NCBI RefSeq assembly: GCF_016801025.1
Contig: NZ_CP068983.1
Location: forward strand, 3,960,501 to 4,024,500
Length of the DNA: 64,000 nt
Reading direction: 5' to 3'
Source: Paradevosia shaoguanensis
Lineage (GTDB): Bacteria; Pseudomonadota; Alphaproteobacteria; Rhizobiales; Devosiaceae
Position numbers and translations under genes: made by a program. This document shows, piece by piece, positions 1 to 8,871 of the stretch (the first letter of the stretch is position 1; every line of letters begins with the position of its first letter). A model generated the notes under the pieces. That model was given only the letters and a program-made list of their open reading frames with translations. It did not search any database and was not told where the DNA came from.

Positions 1-1
1 C

Positions 2-349
2 GTGGCGCTCTATGCCGACGAGAGCATTTCGGCGGAAGTCGTTGAGACGGAACTCAATATCGGCGAGAAGCCGGTGGTTACGGCGGCCACTGGTCCAGTG
101 GATGTCTCGACTGCGGTCGAGGCGCATGTGGCGCAATTGCTGCGGGAATACGAGCCCAAGCTGCCGCCGGCCGGGCTCTACCAGCGGGTGCTCGACAGGG
201 TCGAGGCGCCACTGATCGCCATGGCGCTCAATGCGTGCGCGGGCAACCAGATCAAGGCGGCGGAGTTGCTGGGGCTCAATCGCAATACGCTGCGCAAGAA
301 AATCCGGACGCACAGTATCGAGATCGTGAAGCATTCGCGGCGGAGCTGA
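2..349 (+). CDS. ntrC: NtrC C-terminal fragment (nitrogen regulator), 5' end outside window
   Basis: This is the tail of a sigma-54-dependent response regulator that activates nitrogen-assimilation genes. The frame is open from base 2, so the receiver and AAA+ domains lie upstream of the window. What is visible is an acidic linker followed by a Fis-type helix-turn-helix near the end (NACAGNQIKAAELLGLNRNT, then LRKKI), the usual DNA-binding end of NtrC. The gene immediately precedes ntrY and ntrX in the same direction, which is the standard alphaproteobacterial ntrBC-ntrYX order and is the main reason for choosing NtrC over other members of the family. Confidence 0.85.
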   Translation: MALYADESISAEVVETELNIGEKPVVTAATGPVDVSTAVEAHVAQLLREYEPKLPPAGLYQRVLDRVEAPLIAMALNACAGNQIKAAELLGLNRNTLRKKIRTHSIEIVKHSRRS

Positions 350-430
350 GACCTTCCTGCATCGCGCGCAAGCGGATGGTTAAGCATTTCTGAGTAAGAT
401 TTACCGGATAAGGCACGAAATATGCGGGCA

Positions 431-445
431 GGAGCCGGGGGCTCC
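431..445 (+). terminator. Short GC hairpin between ntrC and ntrY
   Basis: GGAGCC, a 3-base loop, then GGCTCC form a perfect 6-bp stem. It lies about 80 bases after the ntrC stop and 110 bases before ntrY. No T-run follows, so it would be a weak or Rho-assisted terminator, or only an mRNA-processing hairpin. Confidence 0.3.
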
Positions 446-555
446 ATTGCCTGCGTTGCACTATTGCAACAATTGAGTTGCAGCTTTGCCACAATTGGGT
501 CAGCCTTAGACGATAACAGGCCGCCGGAATTGGGGGACGCCTAGAGGCGTAGGAT

Positions 556-2889
556 ATGGACGACACTCAAGGCACCGGTCCGAGCCAGCCGACGAATCCG
601 CCCCCGCTGACGAGTGCAGCGCGAAAGGCGCTTTTCTCCGGCGACGGCAGCAAGCAGGCTATCCGGTTCGTCGGCCTTATCGTGGTGACGGCGTCCGTCG
701 TCATGACCTTGCTTTCGTTCATGAGCCTTTCCGGCGTCACCGGCATCGAGCCGTCGCCCGAGATGTGGGCGGTCATCTGGATCATCAACGGGCTCCTGGT
801 GCTCGTCGTCGTGGCCCTGGTCATGACCGAGGCGGTATTGTTGCTGCAGGCGCGATCGCGTGCAGAAGCGGGCGCCAAGCTGCAGATCCGCATGGTGACG
901 ATGTTCGCGCTGCTGACCGCCATTCCGGCGTTCATCGTCGCCATCGTGGCCACGGTCGCCCTCAACCAGGGTCTCGACCAGTGGTTCTCGGAGCGGAACC
1001 GAGCGATGGTGGAGAGCTCGCGCCTCGTGGCGCGCTCATATCTTCTCGAACACGCCCAGGTGCTACGTGACGATATCATCTGGGTGGCCAGCGAACTGGA
1101 GCAGGCGAGGGGAACGTTCGAGACCGACAAGGAGCGCTTCGGGCATATCCTGACGGCCCTGGCGGTTACGCGCTCGCTTCCCTATACGCAGCTGATTTCG
1201 GCCAGCGGCGATACGCTGATGAAGGCGCAGATTACCGCGCAGGGTACGCCACCGAAGTTGCCCGAGGGGATAACCCAGGGGGTGACCGAGGGCGCGCCGA
1301 CGCCGATTGCGCCGGGCAAGACCAACCTCGTCGGCTCGATCGTCAAGCTGCGCGGCTATGACAACATCTATCTCTTCGTAGCACGGCCGGTGGACCCGGA
1401 AGTGCTCGAATATATGAAGCTGACGGACGCGAACGTCACCGAGTACCGGCAATACGCGTCCAACCGGCTGGTGTTCCAGATCACGTTCACGATCATGTAT
1501 GCGGGCCTGGCCGTGGTGCTGCTGCTGGCGGCGCTCTGGATCGGTATCGCGCTAGCCAACCGCTTCGTCGATCCGATCAGGAACCTGATGATCGCGGCCA
1601 ATCGCGTCAGCAAGGGCGATCTCGACGTGCAGGTGCCGGTCGAGGATCGCGGCGACCTTGGCGATTTGTCCAATGGCTTCAATACGATGACGCGCCAGCT
1701 CAAATCGCAGCGTGAAGCGCTCGTCACGGCCAACGAGACCAATGAGAAGCGGCGGCAGTTTACCGAGGCGGTGGTGGAGGGCGTGTCGGCCGGCATTCTC
1801 GGACTCGACCCGGTCGGGAACATCACGCTGGTCAACAGTCGTGCCGGCGAAATGTTCGGCAAGACCGAAATCGAACTCATGGGCGAAAGTGCCAACAAGG
1901 CAATTCCGGCGCTGGCGCCAATCCTTGAGCGTGCGCATTCGGTCAGGCGCGGGCAGGTGCGCGACCAGATACAGATCGGCAACGAGCAGGATCGGCGGAC
2001 TTACCAGGTGCAGCTCACCCGCGAAGGCACGATGACCGAGAGCAAGGGCTACGTGATTACGCTGGACGACATCACGGACCTCGAATCCGCGCAGCGGACC
2101 AGTGCCTGGGCGGATGTGGCGCGCCGCATTGCCCACGAGATCAAGAACCCGCTGACCCCGATCCAGCTTTCGGCGGAGCGCCTGCGCCGGCGGTATGCGT
2201 CCAAGCTTGCCGATGATTTCGAGATTTTCGACAAGGGCATCAACACGATCATCCGCCATGTGGGCGATATCGGGCGGATGGTCGAAGAGTTTTCGGCCTT
2301 CGCACGGATGCCGACGGCAAAGCCGGAGCCAGGCGATCTTTCCGATACGATCCGGCAGTCGGTTTTCCTCGAAAGTGTCCGGCTGCCCGAGATCGAAATC
2401 ATCACGCACTTGCCAGAAGAGGCGATTACCGCCTATTTCGACGGACGCCTGATCGCCCAGGTGATGACCAACCTGCTCAAGAACGCAGTGGAGGCCATCG
2501 AGGGCGTCGGGCTCGACGTGGTGCAAAATCCACAGATTGTTGTCGTGGGTGAGATCGCCGGCAAGATGGCCAGAATCTCGGTCTCCGACAACGGCAAAGG
2601 TTGGCCGAAGGACAACCGGCAGCGCTTGCTCGAACCCTACATGACGACGCGGGACAAAGGCACCGGCCTCGGCCTCGCAATTGTCGCAAAGATCATCGAA
2701 CAGCACGGCGGCGACGTCGAACTGATCGACGCCGAACCTGATTCCAATGGCAGGGTGGGAGCTTGTTTCAGCTTCACACTGCCGTTGCAGGCCCCGCCTA
2801 ACACCGACGACGCCGACCAGACGCCGACACCGGACTTTAAGGCCACCAGAGAAGAGGAGCCGCGGATTGCCGCGGTTGCAAACAAGTAA
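556..2889 (+). CDS. ntrY: Nitrogen-regulation sensor histidine kinase NtrY
   Basis: Membrane sensor kinase of the NtrYX two-component system, which links nitrogen and redox state to gene control in alphaproteobacteria. The 777-residue protein has hydrophobic segments in the first 140 residues and another around 310-335. A HAMP-like segment, a PAS-like region and the kinase core follow. The phosphoacceptor is H527 in RIAHEIKNPLTPIQL. The ATPase boxes are TNLLKNAVEAIE (N box, about 638), VSDNGKGWP (G1) and GTGLGLAIV (G2, about 702). The stop codon shares one base with the ntrX start, so the two are translationally coupled. Length and domain order fit the family. Confidence 0.95.
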   Translation: MDDTQGTGPSQPTNPPPLTSAARKALFSGDGSKQAIRFVGLIVVTASVVMTLLSFMSLSGVTGIEPSPEMWAVIWIINGLLVLVVVALVMTEAVLLLQARSRAEAGAKLQIRMVTMFALLTAIPAFIVAIVATVALNQGLDQWFSERNRAMVESSRLVARSYLLEHAQVLRDDIIWVASELEQARGTFETDKERFGHILTALAVTRSLPYTQLISASGDTLMKAQITAQGTPPKLPEGITQGVTEGAPTPIAPGKTNLVGSIVKLRGYDNIYLFVARPVDPEVLEYMKLTDANVTEYRQYASNRLVFQITFTIMYAGLAVVLLLAALWIGIALANRFVDPIRNLMIAANRVSKGDLDVQVPVEDRGDLGDLSNGFNTMTRQLKSQREALVTANETNEKRRQFTEAVVEGVSAGILGLDPVGNITLVNSRAGEMFGKTEIELMGESANKAIPALAPILERAHSVRRGQVRDQIQIGNEQDRRTYQVQLTREGTMTESKGYVITLDDITDLESAQRTSAWADVARRIAHEIKNPLTPIQLSAERLRRRYASKLADDFEIFDKGINTIIRHVGDIGRMVEEFSAFARMPTAKPEPGDLSDTIRQSVFLESVRLPEIEIITHLPEEAITAYFDGRLIAQVMTNLLKNAVEAIEGVGLDVVQNPQIVVVGEIAGKMARISVSDNGKGWPKDNRQRLLEPYMTTRDKGTGLGLAIVAKIIEQHGGDVELIDAEPDSNGRVGACFSFTLPLQAPPNTDDADQTPTPDFKATREEEPRIAAVANK

Positions 2890-4271
2890 TGGCGCTTGAT
2901 ATTCTGATTATTGACGATGAAGACGATATTCGCGATCTCATCGCCGGCATCCTGGAGGATGAAGGTTATGAAACCCGGCAGGCGCACGACGCCGATTCCG
3001 GGCTGAACGAAATTGCGCGGCGACGGCCAAGCCTGGTGTTCCTGGACATCTGGATGCAGGGCTCGCGCCTCGACGGGTTGCAACTCCTCGATGTGCTGCA
3101 ATCCCAGCATCCCGACATGCCCGTCGTCATGATTTCGGGCCATGGCAACGTCGAGACCGCGGTTTCGGCGATCAAGCGTGGCGCTTACGATTACATCGAG
3201 AAACCGTTCAAGATCGACCGGCTGCTGCTGATTACGCAGCGGGCCGTCGAGGCGACGCGCCTGCGCAACGAAGTGGCCGAGCTCAAGGAGCGCGGGGCAG
3301 GGACCAATACCGACATGGTCGGTCACTCGCCCGCGCTGCAGCAGGTGAAGGGCATAATCGACAAATCCGCGCCGACGAACTCGCGCATCTTTGTCGCGGG
3401 GCCATCGGGTGCCGGCAAGGGGCTGGTGGCGCGGCTCATTCACCAGCGCAGCCCGCGCGCGCAGGCGCCGTTCATCGAGATCAACGCCTCGCTCTACGCG
3501 CCCGACGAAGTGCCGGTGGTGCTGTTCGGCCGCGAGACGCGCGAGAAGACGGGTATCCTGCGGACCGAGGTGGGGGCGCTCGAGCGCGCGCATGGCGGGA
3601 CGCTCTACCTGTCGGAAGTGACGGCCCTGCCGCCGTCGGCGCAGGCGGCACTGCTGCGGACGCTGGTGGAGAACAAGTTCAACCGCGTCGGCGGACAGGT
3701 CGCCGTACCGATCGATGTTCGAATCATCTCCTCGAGCTCGCTGAACATCCCGACGCTGGTCGAGGCAGGGCAGTTCCGTTCGGATCTCTACCATCGGCTT
3801 TCGATCGTTCCGGTGCAGCTTACGCCGCTCAAGGAGCGTCGCGAGGATGTGCCGCCACTGGTCAATGTCTTCATCGAGCAGATCTGCCGCATGCATAACC
3901 TGCAGCGCATGAGCATCGGCGACGATGCGATGGCGGTGCTGCAGGCGCAGGACTGGCCGGGCAATGCACGCCAGCTCCGCAATTCGATCGAGCGGTTGCT
4001 GATCCTGATGAAGGGGCAGGCGCCCGAGGATGGCATGATCACGGCCGCGATGCTGCCGTCCGATATCGGCGAGGTGCTGCCGACCGTCGGAGACACCGAC
4101 GCTTCGGCACACCTGATGAGCCTGCCGTTGCGCGATGCCCGCGAAGTGTTCGAGCGGCAATACCTGCTGGCGCAGATCGAGCGGTTCGGCGGCAACATCT
4201 CCAAGACGGCGGAATTCGTCGGGATGGAACGAAGCGCTTTGCATCGCAAGATCAAGTCGCTAGGACTATAG
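2889..4271 (+). CDS. ntrX: Nitrogen assimilation response regulator NtrX
   Basis: Partner of NtrY. The 460-residue protein has a receiver domain with phosphoacceptor D53 (VFLDIWM), a central AAA+ domain with Walker A GPSGAGKG at about 172-179, and a Fis-type helix at the C terminus (GNISKTAEFVGMERSALHRK). The GAFTGA loop that contacts sigma-54 is absent. The corresponding stretch reads LFGRETREKTGILRTEVG. Loss of GAFTGA is known for alphaproteobacterial NtrX and suggests it does not act as a classical sigma-54 activator. The start overlaps the ntrY stop by one base. Confidence 0.93.
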   Translation: MALDILIIDDEDDIRDLIAGILEDEGYETRQAHDADSGLNEIARRRPSLVFLDIWMQGSRLDGLQLLDVLQSQHPDMPVVMISGHGNVETAVSAIKRGAYDYIEKPFKIDRLLLITQRAVEATRLRNEVAELKERGAGTNTDMVGHSPALQQVKGIIDKSAPTNSRIFVAGPSGAGKGLVARLIHQRSPRAQAPFIEINASLYAPDEVPVVLFGRETREKTGILRTEVGALERAHGGTLYLSEVTALPPSAQAALLRTLVENKFNRVGGQVAVPIDVRIISSSSLNIPTLVEAGQFRSDLYHRLSIVPVQLTPLKERREDVPPLVNVFIEQICRMHNLQRMSIGDDAMAVLQAQDWPGNARQLRNSIERLLILMKGQAPEDGMITAAMLPSDIGEVLPTVGDTDASAHLMSLPLRDAREVFERQYLLAQIERFGGNISKTAEFVGMERSALHRKIKSLGL

Positions 4272-4477
4272 CGCCCATTTGAAAATCCTGGGTGGTCATT
4301 GCCGCTGCGGCAGCTATGATGCCCCGTAGGCACCGATTTTCAGATGTGCCATAGTGCCAGACTACATGGTTAATTGAAGAGTTTCGGGGAGGGGCAGGTC
4401 TGCGGCGACCACAGTCCCTGCCAAAAAAGGGTGGTGATGAGCCGCCCGCCAAACAGAAGCCGCGAGAAGAGGCCTAA

Positions 4478-4732
4478 ATGCCCGCCGAAAAAGCACAAAA
4501 CCTTCAGGATTCCTTCCTCAACCACGTGCGTAAGCAGAAAGTCCCGGTCACGATTTTCCTCGTGAACGGCGTCAAACTGCAGGGCATAATCACCTGGTTC
4601 GACAATTTCTGCCTGCTGCTGCGGCGCGATGCCCAGTCGCAGCTTGTCTACAAGCATGCGATCTCCACCATCATGCCGGGCGCGCCGATCCAGCTCTTCG
4701 ACCCCGAGCATACCGGAGGCGACAACGCCTGA
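4478..4732 (+). CDS. hfq: RNA chaperone Hfq
   Basis: Sm-like RNA chaperone that forms a hexameric ring and pairs small RNAs with target mRNAs. The 84-residue protein carries Sm1 ([20 protein letters not shown]) and Sm2 ([10 protein letters not shown]) motifs, the latter containing the typical KHA. Length matches alphaproteobacterial Hfq. A purine-rich stretch, GAGAAGAGG, precedes the ATG. It sits upstream of hflX as in many proteobacteria. A region of about 200 bases between ntrX and hfq should hold its promoter, but I cannot point to a convincing one. Confidence 0.97.
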   Translation: MPAEKAQNLQDSFLNHVRKQKVPVTIFLVNGVKLQGIITWFDNFCLLLRRDAQSQLVYKHAISTIMPGAPIQLFDPEHTGGDNA

Positions 4733-6110
4733 TCCCCATAACCCGTCGGACGATTTCGACGACGAGGAGGACCGCAAGGGCGGTCCTCGGGCTTTTATCG
4801 ACCAACGCACGGCACCCACGCGTGCGGGACTGATCGTCCCGGACGTTCGTGGTGCCTCGGTCTACCACAGCATCGAGGCGCGCAAGGCCGAGTTCGAGGG
4901 GCTGGCCGGTGCGATCCGGCTCGACATCGTGTTCTCGGAAGTCGTTCGCGTGCGCGAAGTGCGGCCGGCCACCTTTATCGGTGGCGGCCAGGTGGAGGCG
5001 TTTGCCCGTCGCGTGGCCGAGGAGGGCATCGAGCTCATTCTCGTGGATGCGGCGCTGACGCCGATCCAGCAGCGTAACCTGGAGCGCGAAACGGGAGCCA
5101 AAGTGCTCGACCGCACGGCGCTTATTCTCGAGATTTTCGGCGAGCGTGCGGCGACCCGCGAGGGCGTGCTGCAGGTAGAGCTCGCGCATCTCAACTACCA
5201 GAAGAGCCGACTGGTTCGCTCCTGGACGCACCTCGAGCGGCAGCGCGGCGGTTTCGGTTTCCTGGGCGGCCCGGGCGAGACGCAGATCGAAAGCGATCGG
5301 CGGCTTCTGCAGGAACGCATCGCGATTCTGGAGGAGCGCATCGAGAAGGTGCGGCGGACGCGGCAGTTGCAGCGCCGCAATCGCGATGAGGTGCCTTATC
5401 CGATCGTCGCGCTGGTGGGGTACACCAATGCGGGCAAGTCGAGCCTTTTCAATGCACTGACCGGCGCCGGCGTTTTTGCCGAGAACCTGCTTTTTGCGAC
5501 GCTCGACACTACCGTGCGCAAGCTCGAACTGCCGCATGGTCGGCAGGTGATCGTCAGCGACACGGTGGGCTTCGTGGCGGACCTGCCGCATGATCTTGTG
5601 GCCGCCTTCCGCGCGACGCTCGAGGAAGTGACGCAGGCGGACGTGATCCTGCATGTGCGCGATATCGCCAACCCGGATCATCAGGCACAGGCGCGGGACG
5701 TGCTAGCGGTGCTGGCGGAACTGGGTGTGTCGGCCGAGACCGTGCCGATGATCGAGGTGTGGAACAAGGTCGACCTGCTGCCGCGCGACGAGAATGGCGA
5801 CATTCCGGCGCTCGCCAATACCGCGCCGGTGGGCCGGGTCGTGGCGAGCATCCCGGTTTCGGCCAAGACGGGCGAGGGGCTGGATGAGCTCAAGGCGGCC
5901 ATCGAGGCTGCGTTGTCAGCAGGCAGCCGTACCTATCGCGTCCATGTGCCTCATGCGGCCGGCGGCGACGTCGGCTGGCTCTACGGGCATGCCGAGATCA
6001 TCGAGCGGCTGGAGCCGACCGAAAAGGGTTCAGACTTCGTGGTTCGAGTCGAGCCGCGGCATTTGCGGGAATTCCAGGAACGCTTCAACGGCCGGATCGA
6101 GGGCGAGTAG
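4629..6110 (+). CDS. hflX: GTPase HflX (ribosome-associated), start uncertain
   Basis: Ribosome-splitting GTPase of the Obg-HflX family. An N-terminal HflX domain ([19 protein letters not shown] onward) is followed by a helical linker with the glycine-rich [17 protein letters not shown] segment. The G domain has G1 GYTNAGKSS, switch LDTT, G3 DTVGF and G4 NKVD. The frame has no ATG, GTG or TTG between the hfq stop and a GTG at about 4929, which is already inside the conserved domain. Usable starts therefore lie inside hfq, at 4629, 4644 or 4656, and none has a clear ribosome-binding site. Identity is secure; the N terminus is not. Confidence 0.9.
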   Translation: MPSRSLSTSMRSPPSCRARRSSSSTPSIPEATTPDPHNPSDDFDDEEDRKGGPRAFIDQRTAPTRAGLIVPDVRGASVYHSIEARKAEFEGLAGAIRLDIVFSEVVRVREVRPATFIGGGQVEAFARRVAEEGIELILVDAALTPIQQRNLERETGAKVLDRTALILEIFGERAATREGVLQVELAHLNYQKSRLVRSWTHLERQRGGFGFLGGPGETQIESDRRLLQERIAILEERIEKVRRTRQLQRRNRDEVPYPIVALVGYTNAGKSSLFNALTGAGVFAENLLFATLDTTVRKLELPHGRQVIVSDTVGFVADLPHDLVAAFRATLEEVTQADVILHVRDIANPDHQAQARDVLAVLAELGVSAETVPMIEVWNKVDLLPRDENGDIPALANTAPVGRVVASIPVSAKTGEGLDELKAAIEAALSAGSRTYRVHVPHAAGGDVGWLYGHAEIIERLEPTEKGSDFVVRVEPRHLREFQERFNGRIEGE

Positions 6111-6920
6111 CTACTCGCCCTTGTCCGCGCGGCGAATTTCGTTCCAGTAGCCGTCAAGGCGCTCAAGCCCTGCTTCCTCGATCGGAATACCATCTTCACG
6201 CGCCCTGGCTTCGACGTGCGAGAAGCGACGGGTGAACTTGAGGTTGGCATCGCGCAAGGCGGCTTCGCCTTCGATGCCGAGGTGTCGTGCCAGGTTGGCG
6301 ACGGCGAAGAGCAGGTCGCCAAGTTCTTCACGGATAGCATCGCGGTCGCCGGATTGGGCGGCCTCGGCTACCTCATCGAGTTCTTCGCGAGCCTTGGCGA
6401 TGACCGAGGCGGTGTCCGGCCAGTCGAAACCGACCGAGGCGGCGCGCTTGGCGAGCTTTTCGGCACGAGCCAGTGACGGGAGGGTGTGGGCTACGTCGTC
6501 GAGCAGCGAGGCTTCGCGATTGCGCTTGGCGGCCTTGCTGGCGCGTTCCTCGGCCTTGATCGCATCCCACTGGATCTTGACGCCTTTGGCGCCATTGGCG
6601 GCTTCCTCGCCGAAGACGTGGGGATGGCGGCGGATGAGCTTTTGCGTGATCGACTCGATCACGTCTCCCATGTCGAAATAGCCGCGTTCGGCGGCCATTT
6701 GAGCGTGGAAGACGGGTTGCAGGAGCAGGTCGCCGAGTTCTTCGCGCAGGTCGTCGTAGTCCTCGCGCTCGATGGCGTCGGCGACTTCGTAGGCTTCCTC
6801 GATCGTGTAGTGGCGGATGGAGGCGAAGTCCTGCTCGATGTCCCAGGGACAGCCGGTCTTGGGGGCGCGGAGGGCGGCCATGATTTCGAGGAGCCGGGAG
6901 AGGTCGCGGGAGGGCTGCAT
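6111..6920 (-). CDS. mazG: Nucleoside triphosphate pyrophosphohydrolase MazG
   Basis: Hydrolyses (d)NTPs to monophosphates and pyrophosphate, a housecleaning role. The 269-residue protein shows two MazG domains. The first has the metal-binding EEAYEVADAIE with REELGDLLLQ. The second has AREELDEVAEA and REELGDLLFAVANLARH. The start ATG gives the usual N terminus followed by GCPWD. The gene is convergent with hflX, with adjoining stop codons. Confidence 0.95.
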   Translation of the reverse strand: MQPSRDLSRLLEIMAALRAPKTGCPWDIEQDFASIRHYTIEEAYEVADAIEREDYDDLREELGDLLLQPVFHAQMAAERGYFDMGDVIESITQKLIRRHPHVFGEEAANGAKGVKIQWDAIKAEERASKAAKRNREASLLDDVAHTLPSLARAEKLAKRAASVGFDWPDTASVIAKAREELDEVAEAAQSGDRDAIREELGDLLFAVANLARHLGIEGEAALRDANLKFTRRFSHVEARAREDGIPIEEAGLERLDGYWNEIRRADKGE

Positions 6921-6985
6921 TGGTTTAGTCGCCGAATTTGTGGATTCGGGAGGACCCTAGCGCACTTGGCCGGTGGCGGTAACCC

Positions 6986-8614
6986 TCAGGGCGGCGCGAT
7001 GGTGGGCTTGGGTTTGGCGACGGTGGCCAGCCAATCAGTCGGGCGCTCGACGAAGCGGCGTACGGCGGGCGGCTCCTCGCCGGCGTGGAGGGCACGCAGG
7101 CGGTCGGCAACATCGGCGTCAGCCTTGGTCAGGCGCAGGTTATGGCGTACATAGTCGGTCCAGGTCGGGCTTTGATAAGTCTCGGTCCAGCGTTCGGGTT
7201 CGGCCAGGTCGCGGAGGAGTGCCCAGTGGCGGGCACCATCTCGGCGGCGGATGCGGCGGCGCTCGGTCATGGCGGCGAGGAAGGCCGGGATGTCCTTGGT
7301 CTTGATGACGTAGGTGATCTCCACGACGATCGGTCCACTGCGCGGTTCGAGGTCGAGTTCGAGGTGCGGCGTTTTCCAGCGGTTGAGCGGATCGAGGTCG
7401 AGCGTTACGCGCGGGGGCAAAGGCAGCCGGAAGCCGATGGCGGCGCCGAGAAGCATGGTGACCGCAGCGGCGGTCAGGGCGACCGGCGGACCGTAATTTT
7501 CGGCGGCGACACCCCAGGCCCAGCTTCCGAGCGCCATGCCGCCGAAGGTGGCGGTCTGGTAGAAGGAGAGGGCGCGGCCGACGACCCAGCGCGGCGAGGC
7601 CAACTGCACCGAAACGTTGAAAAGCGAGAGCGCCAGCACCCAGCAGGCGCCGCCAAGCAATAGCGCGGCACCCGTAAGCCACGGGGACATGCCGAGGGCC
7701 GTCACGAAGGCACAGATGGCAAAGCCGGTGAAGGCGACGCGTACCAGGACTTCGCCACCCAGGCGGCTCTGCAGCGGAGCGGCGAGCAGCGCGCCACCCA
7801 CAGCGCCGAGACCGAAGGCGCCGAGCAGCAGGCCGTAGATCAGCGGGCCGCCCTCAGGCAGTGCCGCGGCGACAACCGGGAGGAGGGCGAGGATGACGAT
7901 GGCAGAAAAGCCGAAGAAGAAGCTGCGCAGCAGCACCTTGCCGATGCCGGGGGACATGGCGACGTAGCGAAAGCCCGAGCCGATGGCGCCGCCCATGGAT
8001 TCGCGCGGCAGCGGGTTCTCCACCATGTTCGGCTTCCAGAGGAAGAGCACGATCAGCACCGGAATGTAGCTGAATGTGTTGACCGCGAAGGCCGCCGCGG
8101 CGCCGGCCGCTGCGACGATGGCGCCGCCGACGGCGGGGCCAACGCTACGGGAGAGGTTGAAGCCGATCGAGTTGAGGGCGACCGCGCCCGGGAGGTCGGA
8201 TCGTGGGACGAGATCGCCGACCGAGGCCTGCCAGGACGGATTGTTGATCGCCGCGCCGCAGCCGATGAGGAAGGTGAAGGTCAGCAGCAGCCAGGGCGTC
8301 ACGAGGCCGAGATAGGTGCAGAGCATCAGCGCTGCCGAAGTGAGCAGCATAAAGGCCTGCGCCATCAGCATGACCTTGCGCCGGTGGAAATTGTCCGCGA
8401 TGGCGCCGCCGACGAGCGAGAACAGCATGATCGGCAGCGAGGTGGAGGCCTGGACCAGGGCGACCATATCCACGGAATTGGAAATCGAGGTCATCAGCCA
8501 GGCGGCGCCGACGCCCTGGATGAGCGAACCGAACCCGGCGACGAGGTTGGCCATCCACATATAGCGGAAGGTTTGATGTTGCAGGGGCTGCAGCGGTGAC
8601 ATTCGCTCGGCCAC
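6986..8614 (-). CDS. MFS transporter (MFS_3/EntS-like) with extra C-terminal domain
   Basis: Predicted drug or siderophore-type exporter of the major facilitator superfamily. The 542-residue protein begins with a short basic N terminus and then about 12 hydrophobic segments (first at FRYMWMANLVAGFGSL). It has the loop motif GGAIADNFHRRKVML typical of MFS antiporters. After about residue 410 a soluble tail of some 110 residues follows (EITYVIKTKDIPAFLAAMTE, then HWALLRDLAEPERWTETYQS). The tail resembles the dimeric alpha/beta-barrel domain found in some proteins of this family. Substrate cannot be told. It is divergent from rlpA. Confidence 0.88.
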   Translation of the reverse strand: MAERMSPLQPLQHQTFRYMWMANLVAGFGSLIQGVGAAWLMTSISNSVDMVALVQASTSLPIMLFSLVGGAIADNFHRRKVMLMAQAFMLLTSAALMLCTYLGLVTPWLLLTFTFLIGCGAAINNPSWQASVGDLVPRSDLPGAVALNSIGFNLSRSVGPAVGGAIVAAAGAAAAFAVNTFSYIPVLIVLFLWKPNMVENPLPRESMGGAIGSGFRYVAMSPGIGKVLLRSFFFGFSAIVILALLPVVAAALPEGGPLIYGLLLGAFGLGAVGGALLAAPLQSRLGGEVLVRVAFTGFAICAFVTALGMSPWLTGAALLLGGACWVLALSLFNVSVQLASPRWVVGRALSFYQTATFGGMALGSWAWGVAAENYGPPVALTAAAVTMLLGAAIGFRLPLPPRVTLDLDPLNRWKTPHLELDLEPRSGPIVVEITYVIKTKDIPAFLAAMTERRRIRRRDGARHWALLRDLAEPERWTETYQSPTWTDYVRHNLRLTKADADVADRLRALHAGEEPPAVRRFVERPTDWLATVAKPKPTIAPP

Positions 8615-8871
8615 GATGACCTTCCAAGGAGTCGGTGAAGGATTCTGTCAGCGTAGCTGTGTCGGTGCTGAAAGCAACCTGCGGCGAGCATTACGCGTGA
8701 CGATTTGTTGGCACGAATTGCCCCAAAGATTGCAGCACTTTGAAAGGCTTGGCCTTCGGTTGGCTCAAATTGAAACAAAAGCCATCAATTTAACCACCTC
8801 TCAACCATGGCGGCAGTGGAGGCAGTGGATCGCGCGCGCAATGGGCTAAACTGAGGGCTCCTTTAGCTAAG
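8615..8871. promoter_or_regulatory. Divergent intergenic region between the MFS gene and rlpA
   Basis: These 257 bases separate two divergently transcribed genes, so they must hold both promoters. The central part (about 8690-8800) is richer in A and T than its surroundings. I see no operator that can be named. Confidence 0.4.

Noticed and set aside
1552-2706. Open frame of 384 codons antisense to ntrY
   Set aside because: Shadow of the kinase domain, with no recognisable motif of its own.
2637-4244. Open frame of 535 codons antisense to ntrX
   Set aside because: Low-information shadow of a well-supported response regulator gene.
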